In this document: one piece after another, positions 26,488-37,977 of the stretch | Position numbering within the stretch: position 1 is the first letter of the stretch | Layout: every line of letters begins with the position of its first letter | DNA from: Setaria digitata | Taxonomy: Eukaryota > Nematoda > Chromadorea > Rhabditida > Setariidae | DNA: 64,000 bases | Direction: 5' to 3' | Assembly: GCA_003640385.1 (NCBI GenBank) | Contig: RCAB01000002.1 | Coordinates: 744,001 to 808,000, forward strand | The notes under the pieces: model-generated | Told to the model about the DNA's origin: nothing | What the model saw: the letters and a program-made list of their open reading frames with translations, nothing else | Database searches by the model: none | Position numbers and translations under genes: made by a program

Positions 26488-27909
26488 GTGAAATTAATTA
26501 TTCTGCAGCCTGAAAAGATATAAGGGAAATTATTGGATTTCATGGAGTATTTTACGAATTTTGCAGTGGATATGCGCCATTTTAACGTTTGTAGGCAGAC
26601 GTGGTTGCCATCTTAACTCAGTTTTGCTCATTTTTTTAAAATGAAGTTTGCTGTTTCTAGAAAGTTGCCAGATTAACAATGGTTACTTCAGAGTTCTACG
26701 CTTGATGTTGAATTTCTTTGTCGCACATTTTCAAATTCTCATGTTATTGATACCGGTATCCTCTGCAGTACGGGAATGTGTAATGGGAAAGATATGTGTT
26801 ATAATATTTACGCGTAATCATTCTTTTTCTCTTTTCGCGGAAGTGGTTGTTTAGGATGTCTAGTACTTTTTTTAGTTAACTAAACCAGTATTTCTTTTGA
26901 TACCTGAACTGTAAATCCTGATCATCAAAGGACTTTTTAAAAAGCAAGTTTTTAGATCCTTGACGAAACGGAGTAAGAGATAACTTATATCTATTTCGAT
27001 CACTATAGTTTTCCTTAAGTCTATAATTTTCTGTATTATATTGAGACAGATATAAAAACTTCGACAAAAAGTGTACTAAGTTTGGGATTTTTCATTTATT
27101 AATTCCGCTAACCTCCCGTCGTTATTCCTTTCATTTTTGTTGATTTTTCTTTAGTACTTTTGATTATCTGAAATATTAAAATCCAGAAAAAGGCGATGCA
27201 TTCATCCGACTCTCTGTGTGTGTGTGTGTGTGTATTTCTTTTATTTCCGCTCTTTTTTCTTACATTATAGTCGTTTCTTAATGCGGTTTCCTTCTTTCAA
27301 GTCCTGTTATTGTCCCCGTTATTGTTGTGTTCTACACATTATGTAGTCTTATGGCAACATGTTCCAATTAACTTAATCGTACATCCTGTTCGATTCATCT
27401 CCTACTGCTGGTTTCTCAAACATTTTATTCTGATTTTTTACTTTGTAAATAAAGTTTAAAACAACTGTTAAAGCTACCGACATTATTAGTGACAACAGTA
27501 ATACAAAATTATGATTAATTCTACGCGAGATTACCGAGAATGATAGGGACTTAGCTTTTTCATATCTCGAATAGTTCCATAAGCTACTCGCCGAACAGTG
27601 TAGTTTTTATTCTTTAACGTGTAGAAATTGACGAACTGTCGATATAAAGATATCAGGGAAGCATTACAGTGACTGTCAGAGGGAAGGACAGCTTCTGGAA
27701 CTCAGTCATCGTTGCTTACGTGACAGTATGTTCCATCACTAGGATTGAGGACGGTCCCAGTGAATAGTCACGTTTATTTTCCCGAACAATGCTACTTCGA
27801 TATCTGTGTTACTCAAATAAGGAATAAGATGAGCTAAGGGATCAGGAAAGGAGTATGGCGTGCCGGCCTCGTTTTGCGTGTGGTAGATTTTGGGATGCGC
27901 ATGATTACA
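26488..27909. other. Non-coding, AT-rich; short GT repeat
   Basis: Downstream of ZNF277 I see no supportable gene. A run of about ten GT dinucleotides lies at about 27213-27233. The rest is AT-rich with T-runs and the presumed 3' UTR. Confidence 0.5.
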
Positions 27910-28440
27910 TTAATAATTTATAATTAATAATAATATAATAATAATAATATAGTAATAATATAATAATAATAATAGAATAATGATAATATAATAATAATAA
28001 TTAATAATTAATAATAATAATAATATAATAATAATAATATAATAATAATAATAATAATATAATAATAATAATAATAATATAATAATAATAATAATATAAT
28101 AATAATAATATAATAATAATAATATAATAATAATAATAACTAATAATAATAATTAATAATAATAATAATTGATGATAATAATAATAATTAATAATAATAA
28201 TAATTAATAATAATAATAATTAATAATAATAATTAATAATAATAATTAATAATAATAATAATTGATGATAGTAATAATAATTAATAATAATAATAATTAA
28301 TAATAATTAACAATAATAATAATTAATAATAATAATTAATAGTAATAATAATAATAGCAACAATTAATAATAAAAATAATTAATAGCAATAATTGATAAT
28401 AATAATAAACAACTGATAATACTAATAGTTAGTAGTTAAT
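27910..28440. repeat. TAA/ATT microsatellite, about 530 bp
   Basis: Almost pure A/T sequence built of AAT triplets, interrupted at regular short intervals by ATAT or TTAAT so that blocks of 9 to 15 bases recur. The right half shifts to AATAATAATTAATAAT-type units with occasional G or C substitutions, which suggests older, diverging copies at the right-hand edge. Confidence 0.95.
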
Positions 28441-30053
28441 GAGAATAATTAGAAGTGACGTTAAAGTAAACTAAAGCCTGGTAAACTACTTCCGGAGACA
28501 AGTTTTCTACACTATACTTGTTTGGTCTACGGTTGTATTTCATACAGACTTTGTTAACACTCAGTTTCGCGTAGACATGAAACATGAGTCAGACGAAGAT
28601 TACATCCCATTCGTCCTATTTTGCGTTCGTCCATTTACATTTACCCCACTTTTTCCTCCTAATTATTTAGTCGTCCTAAAATGCCGAATTTATCGATTCC
28701 TGTGTACTCCTCTCGTTAGGGAACGTAACTCCCGTAACTTAGTATCGTAGTTTTTTCCTATTTTATCTCTGTGATGTAGATGTATAAACTCTTTAAGATT
28801 CTTTAACTATAAATGGGATGAAATCTACCCCCAAGTAAGATCGAACTGCTCAGAATTTTAGTCGTTTGTCCTCAAAAATATGAAACAATTTAGAAACGAA
28901 ATTAAACTACAGATTAGTTAGATGTCGCTATTGATATCTGTATTAGCATTCTCACATCATGTTAAACAAAATTTTGAAAATTGGATGATCCGCGTGTTGC
29001 ATTGGAAAGTATCGAACTAGAAGCAACAGATGACGAGATGGATAACAGATTTTCCAATGTAGTGATGGTATATTTCTTTAAAGGTAATCAGGTGATGAAT
29101 GTTTGTTTTTACGAATTTTAGATTACGAATATAAATTAGGTAAGATATAAAACAATCAGGGCAACTTGGACTCTAACTGAACTTCTTGCCATGGGTTTTC
29201 TAATGCCTTGTCTCTTAACCTGAGATAAACTGATTATTATAAAATCCTCATTTTAGAGAACTATTAATGCATCTATTTAAGAAAAGATTTCTTCGTACAC
29301 AACTGCAGCCTACCATATGATACTTGCAACCCAGATAATGACCATACTTCATAAATTGAGGCAGTACAACGTGAGTTCTAAGTCAACAATTTACGTTTTT
29401 GTCCTTCAGATTATAAATTTTGAGGTATCACCTTTCTTATTTACAAATGATAATGACAGTTAATGCAATGAAACAATTTTCCGGTAAGAGGTCTTGCATG
29501 CCCTGAGGCACAGGATCATCTTCTTCAGGACGCTTAGGAAAGAAAGCAAATTCTGCTTATTAAACAAAATATCGTTACAGTTATACCTGTAACGGATAAC
29601 TGAAACGATTATTTGTGAATGCAATTGTGACCAATGCAATTAAATTTTGTTAAACTGAAGTAGCTATAAAATCTTTTTCTATAGACGTGGCGTTTCATAA
29701 CACTTTATTAAAGAAACGATGTAACACTGCGTAATAAATTGTCAAAGACCAGATTAACAAATTTAAACAACTGAAATCCAATGAGCAAAACAATCTCATT
29801 AGTAGAGAAGTGTCTCCAGGTTCTATATATTCAGGTGCAACAGTTTATAGTGAATTTCCTTTCACTCATTATAACAGAGAAAAACCACTAATTTCAAGCA
29901 GATAACTTTTGAAGTAGCAGTACAAAACCTTTCAAAGTCTTACACAATTTCTCACATCCAGACTTGAAATCAATGTTACATAATTTCAGGTATCTCTAAG
30001 CAGCGGCTTCCATTTCATCTGCATTTCTCGAAGATGTAATTAATGCTTATTTA
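28441..30053. other. Non-coding stretch before ALG14
   Basis: No gene that I can support. A short exon-like open segment at about 28985-29070 (+) is mentioned under findings. The remainder is AT-rich without recognisable RNA genes. Confidence 0.45.
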
Positions 30054-30121
30054 AAGCTTAATAGTTCCAGGTAATGCATGGTACCAGAAGCTTAATAGTT
30101 CTAGGTAATGCATGGTACCAG
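30054..30121. repeat. 34-bp tandem duplication across the ALG14 stop codon
   Basis: Two adjacent 34-bp copies, 30054-30087 and 30088-30121, differ at a single base (c at 30068, t at 30102). The differing base falls in the ALG14 stop codon in the inner copy, so the outer copy reads tryptophan where the inner one reads TAG. Confidence 0.93.
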
Positions 30122-31352
30122 AACAGCACGCGGATAACGCTCCACAAGATCTTGCCAGTGAACAAAAAAAATGTCAGGAATGCGTGTTTGGTATAAAATT
30201 TGTCCAGTTAACGATAATTTTTTCACCCGACATAAACTTTCAACGTAAAATAGTCGAATATTACGCAATCGTAACAAGTCAAAAAGTGCAGAAGCAAAAC
30301 AAATAGGTAAGCAAACACCTGGTCCATTGCAGAGTACTATATCAGGCCTAGAAAATAAAAGTCTTCAGTTTCATTATCAATTTTCCACTGGTTATTAATT
30401 TCACTTCAATACGATATTAAAAACGATGAGACCGTACCCTCTAGTTACACTTAAATCTCAAATTTTGAGTAAAATTTTAAACTTTAAATGGACTAATTCT
30501 CAGGGAATAAAAGGAGAAATGAGAAACGCAACAATAAGTATGGTGATTCCTGCAATTTCAAGCTTTAAGCAAGGGTAAGTTCGAACTTGAATTTTGGCTT
30601 TTCAAAATTCACTGTTAACAATAAGGAAATTAATAATTCATATATTCTTGATCCTTTTATTATTTTCAATATTTTTGGAAGTATCAAGAGTCGGATCAAT
30701 GTACTTTTTTAAGAATATTAAAGTCACTTACCTTATTCTCCACATCAGAAGTAAGCATTCAACGCATGCCCAAACTGTTGTGAATATCGAGGTGATGTAG
30801 CTCTGTTTCACTTCTCGACTTCTACTCATTCGTACAACCCGAAAATTCCTCAAGTTTTCGGGTTTTTCAAAATCCATTACCTTAAACTGTTACTGACAAA
30901 TGCGTAACTAGTTCCATAAAACATTCATAAAATAAACGAATTCTGATAAATCAGTTTCTTACAAGCTGTTGAAACATTTTCTGCCTGTTACTTATCGAAA
31001 AATCGTTTCAAAGAATTCTTTGATAAATTTCACCCTTTGTTCGCTCAGTTGGTCAGTATCTGCAACGACATATACGCGGTAACCGAACTGATCTTTAAAA
31101 GCAGACATTATGGAGAGCAATTCAGCGGTGTGTCCACCTAAAAAGAGGAAGAACAACTATGCTGGAAGTATGCTACAGCGGGTTAAAAACACAATCTGAA
31201 TAAACCATACCGGAGCCAAGCACAGAACATATTCGTGTTGACGCTGATAAACAGCTGCTCCTCGGACAAGCATGACGTTTGATATAATTCAAGTAGAGCA
31301 AAATGAATACTAACAAAGGGATTAATATCAGCCACAGCAACTGCTCAGACAT
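30101..31352 (-). CDS. ALG14: ALG14, membrane subunit of UDP-GlcNAc transferase
   Basis: ALG14 anchors the catalytic subunit ALG13 to the cytosolic face of the ER and together they add the second GlcNAc to the dolichol-linked N-glycan precursor. Exons 31211-31352, 31034-31137, 30732-30886 and 30101-30347 sum to 648 nt, giving 215 residues, the usual family size. The ATG at 31352 opens a single membrane anchor (LWLILIPLLVFILLYLNYI). The family signature follows: LGSGGHTAELL, then VVADTDQLSEQR, MSRSREVKQSYITSIF, PDIVLCNGPGVCLPICFA, FYVESLCRVKKLSLTGQILY, and IFFVHWQDLVERYP near the end. The reading frame stays open upstream of this ATG but that part is hydrophilic and unlike the family, so I chose the ATG before the anchor. 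The stop lies inside a 34-bp tandem duplication. Confidence 0.94.
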
Positions 31353-31596
31353 ATCACCATCTCCCAGAACATCTGAGAAAACTCCGAAGTCCCTTCCCCC
31401 CTTTTCCGGCCAACTGTGTCCTGGTAAGGGACGCTTTACAATTGAGCATCCCAGCTTCCGGTCCCGTGATTTCTTCGCACGATACCATTCCAAATTACTG
31501 AACTGAATTCGCTGGATATTTTTAGATCCTTCAGTCTTTGTGATTCTGTTCAAGCAAAATTTCTTCTTAATTTCGATTTATCAACAGAAATAATAA

Positions 31597-33300
31597 TCAG
31601 AGCAATTCTTCATGAACTTTTGACTGAAGTGAACTTTTCTTCTGTACTTTCATCGCACTTGCATCTGTTTCATAAAAGAGATATGTGAAATTGATAGCGC
31701 ATACGATGATAACAAGTATTGCGATTATGGACTCCAACGATAAATGATCACCGAACATTTTGTAGGCAACCAGCAAACACTGATCACGCAATTCCTGCGG
31801 AGCTTTTTCGCGTGGACCTCTGAAATCAGAAACTAGTCCTATTTTTTACGGTGCATTAAGAAATTCCTTCACTTAAATTTACTATGGCACTTCGAAATTT
31901 CCTACGACTTACGACTAAATGCACCGAAACTGATACACTTCCGAGAATTCCCGACAAAAATGCTACAGTATCATCTATAAGTACCTGATGGCATAACAAA
32001 GAATATCAGTGCGGTGGTCGATTTCAATTTTCGAAATACTATTTAGTAGAATGTATGCATGTGTACCTGCAACACTTCTTGTTCATGGGTTTTAAGGGTC
32101 CTTTCGTCTTATCCTAACTAGATCTTTCCAAATATAAGCAAAATTAAACTCAATTGCAAACGGTCTCCTTTAAAAAAATAAAATACCTGTAATGCATGCG
32201 TAAATTAGTGCGACAAAGGAAATTACACCATCAACAATTACTGTTCTATAAAACGATACTTCGGAAGAGAAAATTGATAATAAATAAATTATTTTCGGGA
32301 AAAATATCATCAAACCTACAGTTATTGTAACAGGTGAGTACAGTAGACGAATAGAAAGTATCTGAAATTACTCTTTTTCACCCTTATTAATTACACACTT
32401 TTTTAAATCACTCAAAAAAAGATCTTCAGTTTTTTTTCTCGGATGTCTCGAAATGACGAAAGCATTCACCTGGTTACGGTAAAGTCGATATTCGGAAACA
32501 GATAACTTTGCATAACTATCAGGCCATATATGACCATAGTGACTGAATCGTATGCTAAGAAACATACCCAGATCAATCAAGCCACATGCAAGAAGAAGCT
32601 GCAATGTTTCATAGCAAATAATCAGTAGTATCCTCGGGAGTTACCTGGTTTCTCGAATCCTTCGAGAACTACAAAGACAAGGAATGGAAGTGAAGAGGGC
32701 AGTTTATTGCAGAACTGAATCTGTATTTCGCACCCGAAAACAAAAGTCTAATGTCAATAAAAAGATTCGATTACATGTAGAATCGCAATCATCATCAAGC
32801 CATTTCCACCACCTTTCTGCTTCCTTTTACTTCGTTTAACCAATTTTGCTGTACTAAGGAAAGTATTCTGAAACAATCCCCTTAAATTTCGGAATTCTTC
32901 TTCTTCAGTCTCGAAATAATATTTAACCGTTGGAGTTACGAAGACTATCATGAATATCAATCTTCACTGCATGCTTCGTAATGTCTTCAATATATTAGGA
33001 AAAAATCACCTCCCGATAAGAAGGGGTATTGTTCGGGGTTGTTAGGAATGATACGACTGGTGTTTCCTGGAAAAGTACGGGAATAAGAGATGCATGGACA
33101 GTTGGTTTGGTTACTTCAGTTTTACCCATCGATGTTACTCCAATATTGATAGCATTCTCCTGGTTCGTTGGACCGTGTTGTTGCAGCTGGTTTTTAAACT
33201 TTTTTCTCTCGCCCTGAGAAGTCCCGTCAGCCATAAGACAAACGAGATGACCGATTCCAGCTGATATTAAATAGAAAATCAGTAATACTTCCTGACTCAT
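31597..33300 (-). CDS. Unrecognised multi-pass membrane protein
   Basis: Seven candidate exons: 33126-33300, 32775-32944, 32470-32598, 32187-32361, 31913-31974 (or a longer form), and a last exon from about 31830 to the TGA at 31597. The ATG at 33300 begins with a signal-like helix (LLIFYLISAGIGHLVCL), followed by a polar, Gln/Lys-rich stretch and an acidic EEEEF segment. Joining 32775 to 32598 creates a clean helix (MMIAILHLLLACGLIDLGMF), which supports that junction. More helices follow: SPVTITVGLMIFF, IVDGVISFVALIYA, and near the end SIIAILVIIVCAINFTYLFY before a Lys-rich tail. About five or six membrane spans in total. I do not recognise the family. The first donor is ambiguous (33126 or about 33005) and the last junction needs an unusual acceptor or a longer upstream exon. 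Confidence 0.6.
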
Positions 33301-34082
33301 TATATTTTATATAAGCAATCGCAAAATTTGCAAATGATTAAATTTAAAAAAAATTTTTTTTTCAAGTGATTAACTTTCTGTTTTGGACGGCTTTTGTTTT
33401 TAGTGCCGATTTGTTTGAACTCAGCAAAAAAGATTAGCTCATATTTTAAGCCTTATAATTAATTAAGAAAATCTTATTAGTAATTACTTTTCGATCCCAT
33501 TTCAAGTAAGATTGTTTGCCTCACAGGACTTGGCAATTCAGAGGGAGTATAGATTCGGAGAACATCACCGACTGGATACCCTCTTTCTTAGTTTTTTTGC
33601 AGACAAATTTGCGAAGTCATTCTATGCTTTATAATATAATATTATCTTTATAATAAATAATAAAATAATTGCAATTAGACGTAAATATGTATAAAAAAGT
33701 CGATGTACAATATGACAATAATTATCGCAAAAGGATTAATTAAAAAGTTTGTTCATTCGCAAAAAGCAGCAATGGTTGAGCGATATAAAATGATAAAGTG
33801 CTCATATAATTTGATCTGTCAATGTGATTTGCAAATCTGTTCAGTACCAACAAACTAGAATAGATCATTAGCGACAAGAGACCCAAACATCGCATCAATG
33901 CGGCCTGAAAATTAATGGAATGATTCGTGTATTACCCGGTAATTAAGTTTAAGTTTTAATTAAGTTACATTGCATTCCAGATTACTACAAGCAAGCGAAG
34001 CGAAAATCTTAGAAGAGGAAATGCGCAAAACTTGGCACCAAATGAATTTTGACATCTCAGATTTCATGGAACTTAATGAATC
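33301..34082. other. Intergenic space between two minus-strand genes
   Basis: AT-rich spacer upstream of the multi-pass gene at 33300 and downstream of the YhhN-like gene. No coding signal, tRNA or repeat seen. Confidence 0.5.
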
Positions 34083-34801
34083 CTAAACAAACTTAGAAGG
34101 GATTAAAAGCTGTTCTAGCAAGACCTGTTTGCTAATTCCTCGTTGAGATCCATAATGCCAGATGGAGCCAGCTGCAATTAACGAAGTTGCAAGAGTGATG
34201 AAATGAAGGGATAAATTGATGACCAGCGTCGGGATTGACCTCAACAAGTCAATAAAGCAGAAGTAAAGGAATGCAATATTGTAAATTGTTATCAACACGG
34301 CACATCCACGCCACAACCGACGGATACAAGATATAAATGATAATATGTATGAAATATGTCCAATAGTGAATAAAGCACAAACGATTTGCAAATCATTATG
34401 CCAGTGAGATGAATGTGAATATATGCCGAGAGCTGCAATAATTTCAGTAATTGGAAACTTTAGAGAAGAGGCGGAATTGAATTAAATGAACCAAGCTATG
34501 AGAGAAAAGGTGATCCGACTACGTCGACTCTTGTGAGTGCTGTGGCTAAATTTTCCCGCATCTGCTTGTTTAATTTATAAGCTTGATGCTCACCAAAAAC
34601 AAGAAATGCCGAAGACGTGCACAGTTTTACGCTCCCATTCATGCGTGTCGTTAACGTGAACAAAGTCAAGAAAATTGGTGGCATCATATTTACACATGGG
34701 ACTTCACGGCGGAATCCGTCTGTCTCGACGTATAACAAACCACAAAGACCTCCGTATATAGCCAGCACTTCTGCTCGATTCAACAGCGGTGAATTCGACA
34801 T
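34083..34801 (-). CDS. YhhN/TMEM86-like membrane protein
   Basis: Two exons, 34594-34801 and 34083-34432, join in phase (558 nt, 185 residues). The donor at 34593 and the TTGCAG acceptor at 34433 fuse a helix (KLCTSSAFLVFALGIY) much like the corresponding junction region of TMEM86. The next helix contains the FTIGHISYILSFI pattern, close to the family's FxxGHxxYxxxF. Several further helices follow (AVLITIYNIAFLYFCF, FITLATSLIAAGSIW). TMEM86 proteins are lysoplasmalogenases of internal membranes. Here the aspartate expected after the SAFLVF helix is not seen (GIYSHSS instead of a GD motif), and the protein is shorter than the usual 220-240 residues, so it may be inactive, divergent, or a different multi-pass family. 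The ATG at 34801 is the first in frame. Confidence 0.45.
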
Positions 34802-37800
34802 ATCTGCAGTTAGATTTCAGAGCTTCCAACAAACATCTGAGGGAATGAAATATTTCAAACTTGTTGTATCGATTGAGAAAGAATAAAGCATGAAACCTCA
34901 TCTATCAGATTATTATGGATAGAAATAAGACTTGCCCCTTTGAAAAACTTATTTTAATTAGTATTATTCTTGGATGTTGTATTCCTTATGTTCTATTATT
35001 CTTGAAGTAAACAATGCCACTAGGGAAAAATGAATCTACACAATTCAAGAAAATGTTCTAATACTCTGCCTTGGTAAGTCCTAGATATTATTCTTTCGAG
35101 ACCAAAAAGCAGTTACCATGTGATCTTCTTCCTTCCATCGTTCTCAATCTAATTTGTAGCGATAATAATGTCAAATTATTTAAGAACTATGCGGAAAACT
35201 TGACAGAAGCAGAAACTGAGAGCAAATACATCGTAATACAGCTGGCTCTTAATTAAAATCCGTTTCACACTTATAACCTGATCGAAACCGGAATATATAT
35301 ACAAGTGTAATAGGACTATTTGCAATGATAAATAACTAAACGTTTGCATAGCCGTTGGTTGATAGGCGGAAAACACATTGCTTTTGTACGCCACATTTGA
35401 AAGTACGAAATGAGTAATGAAAATTAGTATTATTCTACAAAAAGAGGATCCCAACATCTTTTCGTAAGCTTGATTTAAAATTCAGAACAGCTAGAGAAGA
35501 ATTTGAAAGTTCCCACTACTTGAGAGAAATGAAGATGGACTAGGTATGAACAATTAGCAAAAATTGATAAACTAGAAGCAAAAATAATTAGCTAAGCGTT
35601 GCAAAAGCTAACGCAAAAAGCGTTGGGACGAAGAATAAAACAAAAATTGAAGTTCAAGCGGAGTTTACTCACTTTAGTATTAACTTAGAAGCTTGAATGA
35701 ATATTCTACCGTCAATTAAATTATGCCATCAAAGAGTAAGCTCATTTCTTGATCATTTGAAAGGTCACTGAGATTTATAGCAAATGCGTTTTACATTGAT
35801 TGGCTATATTAAAATTTATAGGAAGATGCCGAAAAGAGCAGCAAACTGAACTGGCGGATAAAGCTACACTACCGGTTTGAAGAAGAAAGGAGCAGAACAT
35901 AATTTTTGAAAAGTGCATTAATCATATGGGTGGAATTATTTAAAAGTTTGGAGTGAAAATGGGAAGCGAGATAGAGCCAGTTTAGGAAGTTGAAATATGA
36001 CAACTCAAATATATGTTGACGAATGAATTGATCGATTGAAACCAAAAAAAAAAAGATTTAATAAACATCAGATATCATGTGATTAATAGCAATCATAAGT
36101 TCCCCAAAATCAATTTGTTGTCACAAGTAATTAAGCTGGTTTTGAATTGAGACACGAATCCTCACTTCTTAAAGGTTGTCACAGATGAGATTTTGCCAAA
36201 ATCTTCAGATAAGTTGTCAAAATAGCCTTACTAAATTCATCAGCTGGTATCAATGATCCGTTAATCGAGCTAGGACTAGGAAACACAAGTCTAAGGTAAT
36301 TTTTATAAATACCGTTGTTTGGAATTAGCTTATCGAAACTTTCATATCATTGATTTTAAAGATCGAGCATGATTTGATGAAATAGAAACCAGTGTTGATC
36401 AAATATTATATTAAGGAAAAGATGAAGCACTTGAGACTCGAAGTTACGATGTTGGCTAGTTATACTTTTATATGACGAATTTAACTGCCCTTCACTCACA
36501 TCTTTTTAGAACTTTAATGAAAAAAAAAAGGCAGGGAAAAGTAACATAAATAAACAACAAGTGAATTATAAATATTTCAAGTGTCTGGAAGATTTTCAAC
36601 ATCTTAGATATACACTTTTGTGACTATATATTAGCAACTTGTTTCTTAAATTCTAGGACAACAAACATCTTCTATAAAGTACAAATTGAGGTGCACTCGA
36701 ACTTCCCTTGAATCGCAAAATTTTTAAAAGTGGTTCACTGTCACTTGACTCTATTATTTTCCAGTTCTTAGCCAAAATTCATTTCCTATTTTTTAGAAAA
36801 GACAGGAAGTTGATTGGTAATGATTCCACACATTTAAATTTTCAATTTGGTTTTGATAACCAAAAAAATAGAACTTTTTATTTTACAATGATGAGGTTTT
36901 CACAAATCTTAGGGAGTTGAATTAATTTAATAAACTCTGAAAATTAAGGTATTGTAGATTTATAAAAGTAAAAAATTAGTGTAAATAAAAAGTTCTTGTA
37001 TTGTACGGATGACACGAAACTAATTGCATGTAGCTTCTCTTAAGAAAGAATATAAATCAAGTTGAGACGATGTTGCAAAGGTCAATCTGATTTTAGGAAA
37101 ATATCAGAATTTTATGTGGTAAAATTTTCAAAAAATAGTTAACGATTAAGTTTATTTTAACAGTTTTTTGTTTATTATTTACGGATATACTAGCTGACTT
37201 AATTTAATAATGCTTATTAAATTAATTTCTTCGGATCCAAAAGGAAACAAGAAATTGAATCAAGAGCATTGTATCCATTCATGACATCATTATCTAATTA
37301 AATTGAGCGCCTTCGGTTAGATCTGCCAATGCCTCTTTTAAAAGGGAGGAAATGAATTCAAATATAAAGTAAAGAAGTGAAAATGAGAGTCCCTTTTTAA
37401 ATTTTCCTTTTTTGACAATAGTTTAAGTAATATCAGTTTCCACTTCACTGTTCTGCTACTCAACTTTTTCTCATTTTTTTGTTTATATGAATGGCCCATA
37501 TCTGAACAAGGCGCATTTAACTAAAATGAATGAAGACAGTTGACACTTTGTAGAGTGTTCTCACCAGTCGACAAAGAGCTCATACTTGATAACCTAGGAA
37601 ATTTCGATGGAAGAATATAGTTTAGCTCAACTATTTTGCGACTTCAAAAGTTCAGAATTAAAATTTCAATTCATTTTTCCCCCTTCACAGTACCACAAAC
37701 TTTTCGTTTTTTCTAAATCGATAGTCGTTCAAACGCTTTTCCCTTTCTAATCCTCTGTTCCACTATATTGTTCAACTTCTCTACACGAGATGTTCAACGC

Positions 37801-37977
37801 TTGCATTCCCATTACGCCCAATCTCTTTACACAAGTAGAATCAGTCCTTTATGCTGGTTGAGCTCCAGATTTGCATAATGGCCAACTATTTTCAAATTCA
37901 AAATTTAGGCGGGAATTTGAAAGTAAAGTAGCATTAGTCAGGTGAGGTTTGAAGAGGATACCGGATGTCCAGGATCA
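34802..37977. other. Mostly non-coding, upstream of CDT2
   Basis: AT-rich, with scattered short open frames that overlap on both strands. A weak three-exon candidate for a short secreted peptide (35058-35457, minus) is listed separately. Nothing else is supportable, and no repeat family is evident. Confidence 0.45.
35058..35457 (-). CDS. Weak candidate short secreted peptide
   Basis: An ATG at 35457 opens a signal-like segment (MLGSSFCRIILIFITHFVLS). Candidate exons 35342-35457, 35117-35148 and 35058-35080 join in phase to give 56 residues with a basic segment (RTMEGRRSHG) near the end. Against it: the second intron would be only 36 bases and the first donor is poor. It could simply be chance. 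No family is recognised. Confidence 0.15.

Noticed and set aside
32647..32717. Minus-strand exon-like stretch reading LPFLVFVVLEGFEKP between 32775 and 32598
   Set aside because: Inserting it breaks the reading phase, whereas joining 32775 directly to 32598 gives an uninterrupted membrane helix.
37942..37977. Upstream extension of CDT2 beginning at a GTG
   Set aside because: The only in-frame ATG is at 37978; a GTG start is not expected in a nuclear gene and an in-frame stop lies just upstream.
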